Shown piece by piece: positions 5,967 to 6,825 of a DNA stretch of 6,825 bases. Position numbers and translations under genes: made by a program. The DNA comes from Chromatiaceae bacterium (GTDB lineage Bacteria > Pseudomonadota > Gammaproteobacteria > Chromatiales > Chromatiaceae): positions 1 through 6,825 of the forward strand of contig JAFGTZ010000076.1 in assembly GCA_016938795.1 (NCBI GenBank), written 5' to 3'. The notes under the pieces are model-generated. The model saw only the letters and a program-made list of their open reading frames with translations. It was not told where the DNA came from and did not search any database. The stretch's first letter is position 1. Every line of letters starts with the position of its first letter.

Positions 5967-5996
5967 ATTATCCGCAATGGCTCAGGGCGCGGACAA
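5967..5996 (-). promoter_or_regulatory. Predicted sigma-70 promoter of speE
   Basis: On the minus strand TTGTCC (5996-5991, 4 of 6) is followed after 18 bp by GATAAT (5972-5967, 5 of 6). Transcription would begin near 5960, about 26 nt before the ATG at 5934. Confidence 0.5.
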
Positions 5997-6019
5997 GCGC
6001 GCGGGCGCAAATGGTTGAT

Positions 6020-6044
6020 CCCCTGTGCTCAAATCCCCCAGGGG
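6020..6044. repeat. Short inverted repeat upstream of speE
   Basis: CCCCTG (6020-6025) and CAGGGG (6039-6044) form a six-base inverted repeat with a 13-base centre, 24 bp beyond the predicted speE -35 element. It has no T-tract in either direction. It may be a protein-binding site or chance; I do not recognise the motif. Confidence 0.3.
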
Positions 6045-6104
6045 TCCACACGGCTTTGAGGCGGTTCACAAGATCAAACGCCTGCTTCATCCGCCCTTAG
6101 GCAA

Positions 6105-6131
6105 TTGACTGCGTATTGACAAAGTCAATAC
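6105..6131. promoter_or_regulatory. Operator of the BrnT/BrnA-type module
   Basis: A perfect 8-bp inverted repeat, GTATTGAC (6113-6120) and GTCAATAC (6124-6131), is separated by AAA. A further direct copy of the core TTGAC lies at 6105-6109, exactly 11 bp (one helical turn) before the TTGAC of the left arm. Three copies of one half-site next to a ribbon-helix-helix gene are what an autoregulating antitoxin would bind. The left arm contains the predicted -35 element. Confidence 0.65.
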
Positions 6132-6143
6132 AGCGACTAGAGT
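6116..6143 (+). promoter_or_regulatory. Predicted sigma-70 promoter of the toxin-antitoxin module
   Basis: A perfect TTGACA (6116-6121) is followed after 16 bp by TAGAGT (6138-6143, 4 of 6). The start would fall near 6150, almost on the toxin ATG at 6151, so the transcript would be leaderless or nearly so. Because -35 and operator overlap, a bound antitoxin would exclude RNA polymerase. Confidence 0.5.
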
Positions 6144-6150
6144 GCGGGAC

Positions 6151-6449
6151 ATGGACATCCACTACGAACTCAACGGCCTGTCTTTCGTTTGGGAGGCGCG
6201 CAAGGCCGCCCGCCATCCGGCCTGTCATGATGGCATCACGTTTGAGCAGGCGGCCACGGTATTCTTCGATCCGTTCTTCCCACTGGTCGATGCCAGCCGC
6301 AACGACGAGGCGCGCGACGCCATCATTGGATACGACGCAACGGGACGGCAGCTGTTCGGGTACATATCGAACTGACCAATGAAGCCATCCGCCTGATCTC
6401 CGCCCGCCGAGCCACCCAAGAGGAGCGACGTACCCATGAGCATTCCTGA
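6151..6449 (+). pseudogene. brnT: BrnT family toxin gene with a one-base frameshift
   Basis: The first reading frame gives 74 residues, MDIHYELNGLSFVWEARKAA and on, ending GRQLFGYISN at TGA 6373-6375. It carries the BrnT (DUF497) marks F-x-W-(D/E)-xxKA, GITFEQAATVFFDP (28-41) and DASRNDEARDAIIG (47-60). Directly after GRQLF, another frame continues with VHIELTNEAIRLISARRAT and EERRTHEHS, which is the normal BrnT C-terminus (the ISARRAT block), and ends at TGA 6447-6449. Adding one base at 6358-6360, for example GTG in place of GG, restores an uninterrupted 99-residue protein of normal family length. BrnT toxins have a RelE-like fold and stop growth by blocking translation. The truncated product lacks the conserved ISARRA helix and is probably inactive. 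Unusual substitutions also occur in the usual N-xx-KH-G motif (here HPACHDG). The ATG at 6151 is preferred to the GTG at 6142. A sequencing error could mimic this. Confidence 0.75.
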
Positions 6450-6729
6450 ACGCATCAAGACGCGCCTGAACAAGGACCGCCCCATGACCAGCATCACCCT
6501 GCGCATTCCGGTGGATGTGGTCGAGTCGCTCAAGGAGATCGCCCCGCTGCGAGGGTTCTCGGGCTATCAAGCCTTGCTCAAGTGGTATGTGAGCGATGGT
6601 CTGCGACGCGACGAGGAACGCTACACCATCGGCCAGACCGCACGCCTGATCGCCGCACTGAAACGGCGCGGGGTATCGGACGCGGTGCTCGAAGAGGCCG
6701 CGCGCGAGACCAGCGAAATGACCCACTGA
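6436..6729 (+). CDS. BrnA-like/CopG-type ribbon-helix-helix antitoxin
   Basis: The 97-residue product has a ribbon-helix-helix core: strand SITLRIPVDV (18-27), helix VESLKEIAPLRGF (28-40), turn SGYQ, and helix ALLKWYVSDGL (45-55). A charged, helical C-terminal part follows (56-97, ending RETSEMTH). The IxLRIPxDVVExLK and GYQxLLxxYV patterns are those of antitoxins paired with BrnT toxins. It should neutralise the toxin and repress its own promoter. The ATG at 6436 has AAGAGGAG (6418-6425) 10 nt upstream and overlaps the restored toxin frame by 14 bp, a layout that normally couples the two genes. An internal ATG at 6484 (before TSITLRIP) would keep the whole DNA-binding fold and is possible. 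The frame is intact although the toxin gene is broken, so the protein may persist as a lone repressor. Confidence 0.82.
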   Translation: MSIPERIKTRLNKDRPMTSITLRIPVDVVESLKEIAPLRGFSGYQALLKWYVSDGLRRDEERYTIGQTARLIAALKRRGVSDAVLEEAARETSEMTH

Positions 6730-6738
6730 GGCGTCTGC

Positions 6739-6825
6739 TTACTCCGTGACCTCTCCCAGCAGCGCGGCGATCTCAGTCTCAACCTGCTTCAGCGGAATGG
6801 TACGCAGTGCGTACCCTACGGCTAC
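6739..6825 (-). CDS. C-terminal end of an unidentified gene (runs off right edge)
   Basis: Read on the minus strand, the last 28 codons before TAA (6741-6739) give VAVGYALRTIPLKQVETEIA and end LLGEVTE. The acidic, leucine-rich helical ending with 'PLxxVExEIxALLxEV' resembles the tail of some type I DNA methyltransferase (HsdM) proteins, but this fragment is too short to assign. It converges on the antitoxin gene, with 9 bp between the stops. A steady reading frame up to the window edge and ordinary codon use favour a real gene. Confidence 0.45.
   Translation of the reverse strand, partial: VAVGYALRTIPLKQVETEIAALLGEVTE

Noticed and set aside
5311..6018. 235-codon plus-strand frame across speE
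   Set aside because: Antisense shadow of a clear spermidine synthase gene.
6097..6726. 209-codon minus-strand frame across the toxin-antitoxin module
   Set aside because: Antisense shadow; both plus-strand genes have family motifs, and the frame crosses the operator.

Overview
The window looks like a GC-rich gammaproteobacterial chromosome. The evidence is the set of recognisable families: an ABC-F protein of YheS type, a ComM helicase, UbiK, a GlnK/AmtB ammonium module with a sigma-54 promoter, and a spermidine synthase. A relative of the purple sulfur bacteria (Chromatiaceae) would fit, but that placement is inferred from gene content and style, not demonstrated.

Left part, all on the minus strand: at the left edge lie the first 59 codons of an ABC-F ATPase (1-179). 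Next come comM (284-1840, TTG start) and, 17 bp upstream of it, ubiK (1858-2124). ubiK and comM are probably co-transcribed from a promoter near 2215-2243.

Centre, plus strand: a divergent 365-bp regulatory region (2125-2489) leads into a three-gene nitrogen operon. It encodes an outer-membrane putative porin of the TorF/Gcw_chp family (2490-3206), a PII signal protein GlnK (3273-3611) and the ammonium channel AmtB (3637-4899). The region carries a well-matched -24/-12 sigma-54 promoter (2396-2412) and two NtrC-like sites. These sites are centred about 110 and 152 bp upstream of the predicted start and lie 42 bp apart, which is four helical turns. The expected logic is that nitrogen limitation activates NtrC and sigma-54, which induce an outer-membrane pore, the inner-membrane channel, and the PII protein that plugs the channel when ammonium returns. 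The operon ends at a GC-rich hairpin and a textbook intrinsic terminator (5045-5069), convergent with speE.

Right part: speE (5083-5934, minus) encodes spermidine synthase. A BrnT/BrnA-type toxin-antitoxin module follows on the plus strand (6151-6729). Its toxin gene carries a one-base frameshift at about 6358-6360: the missing C-terminus is still readable in another frame and overlaps the antitoxin start. The antitoxin is intact and a palindromic operator sits upstream. At the right edge are the last 28 codons of an unidentified convergent gene.

I found no RNA genes, CRISPR arrays, insertion sequences or prophage signs. The clearest points to follow up are the nitrogen control region and porin linkage, and the broken toxin.
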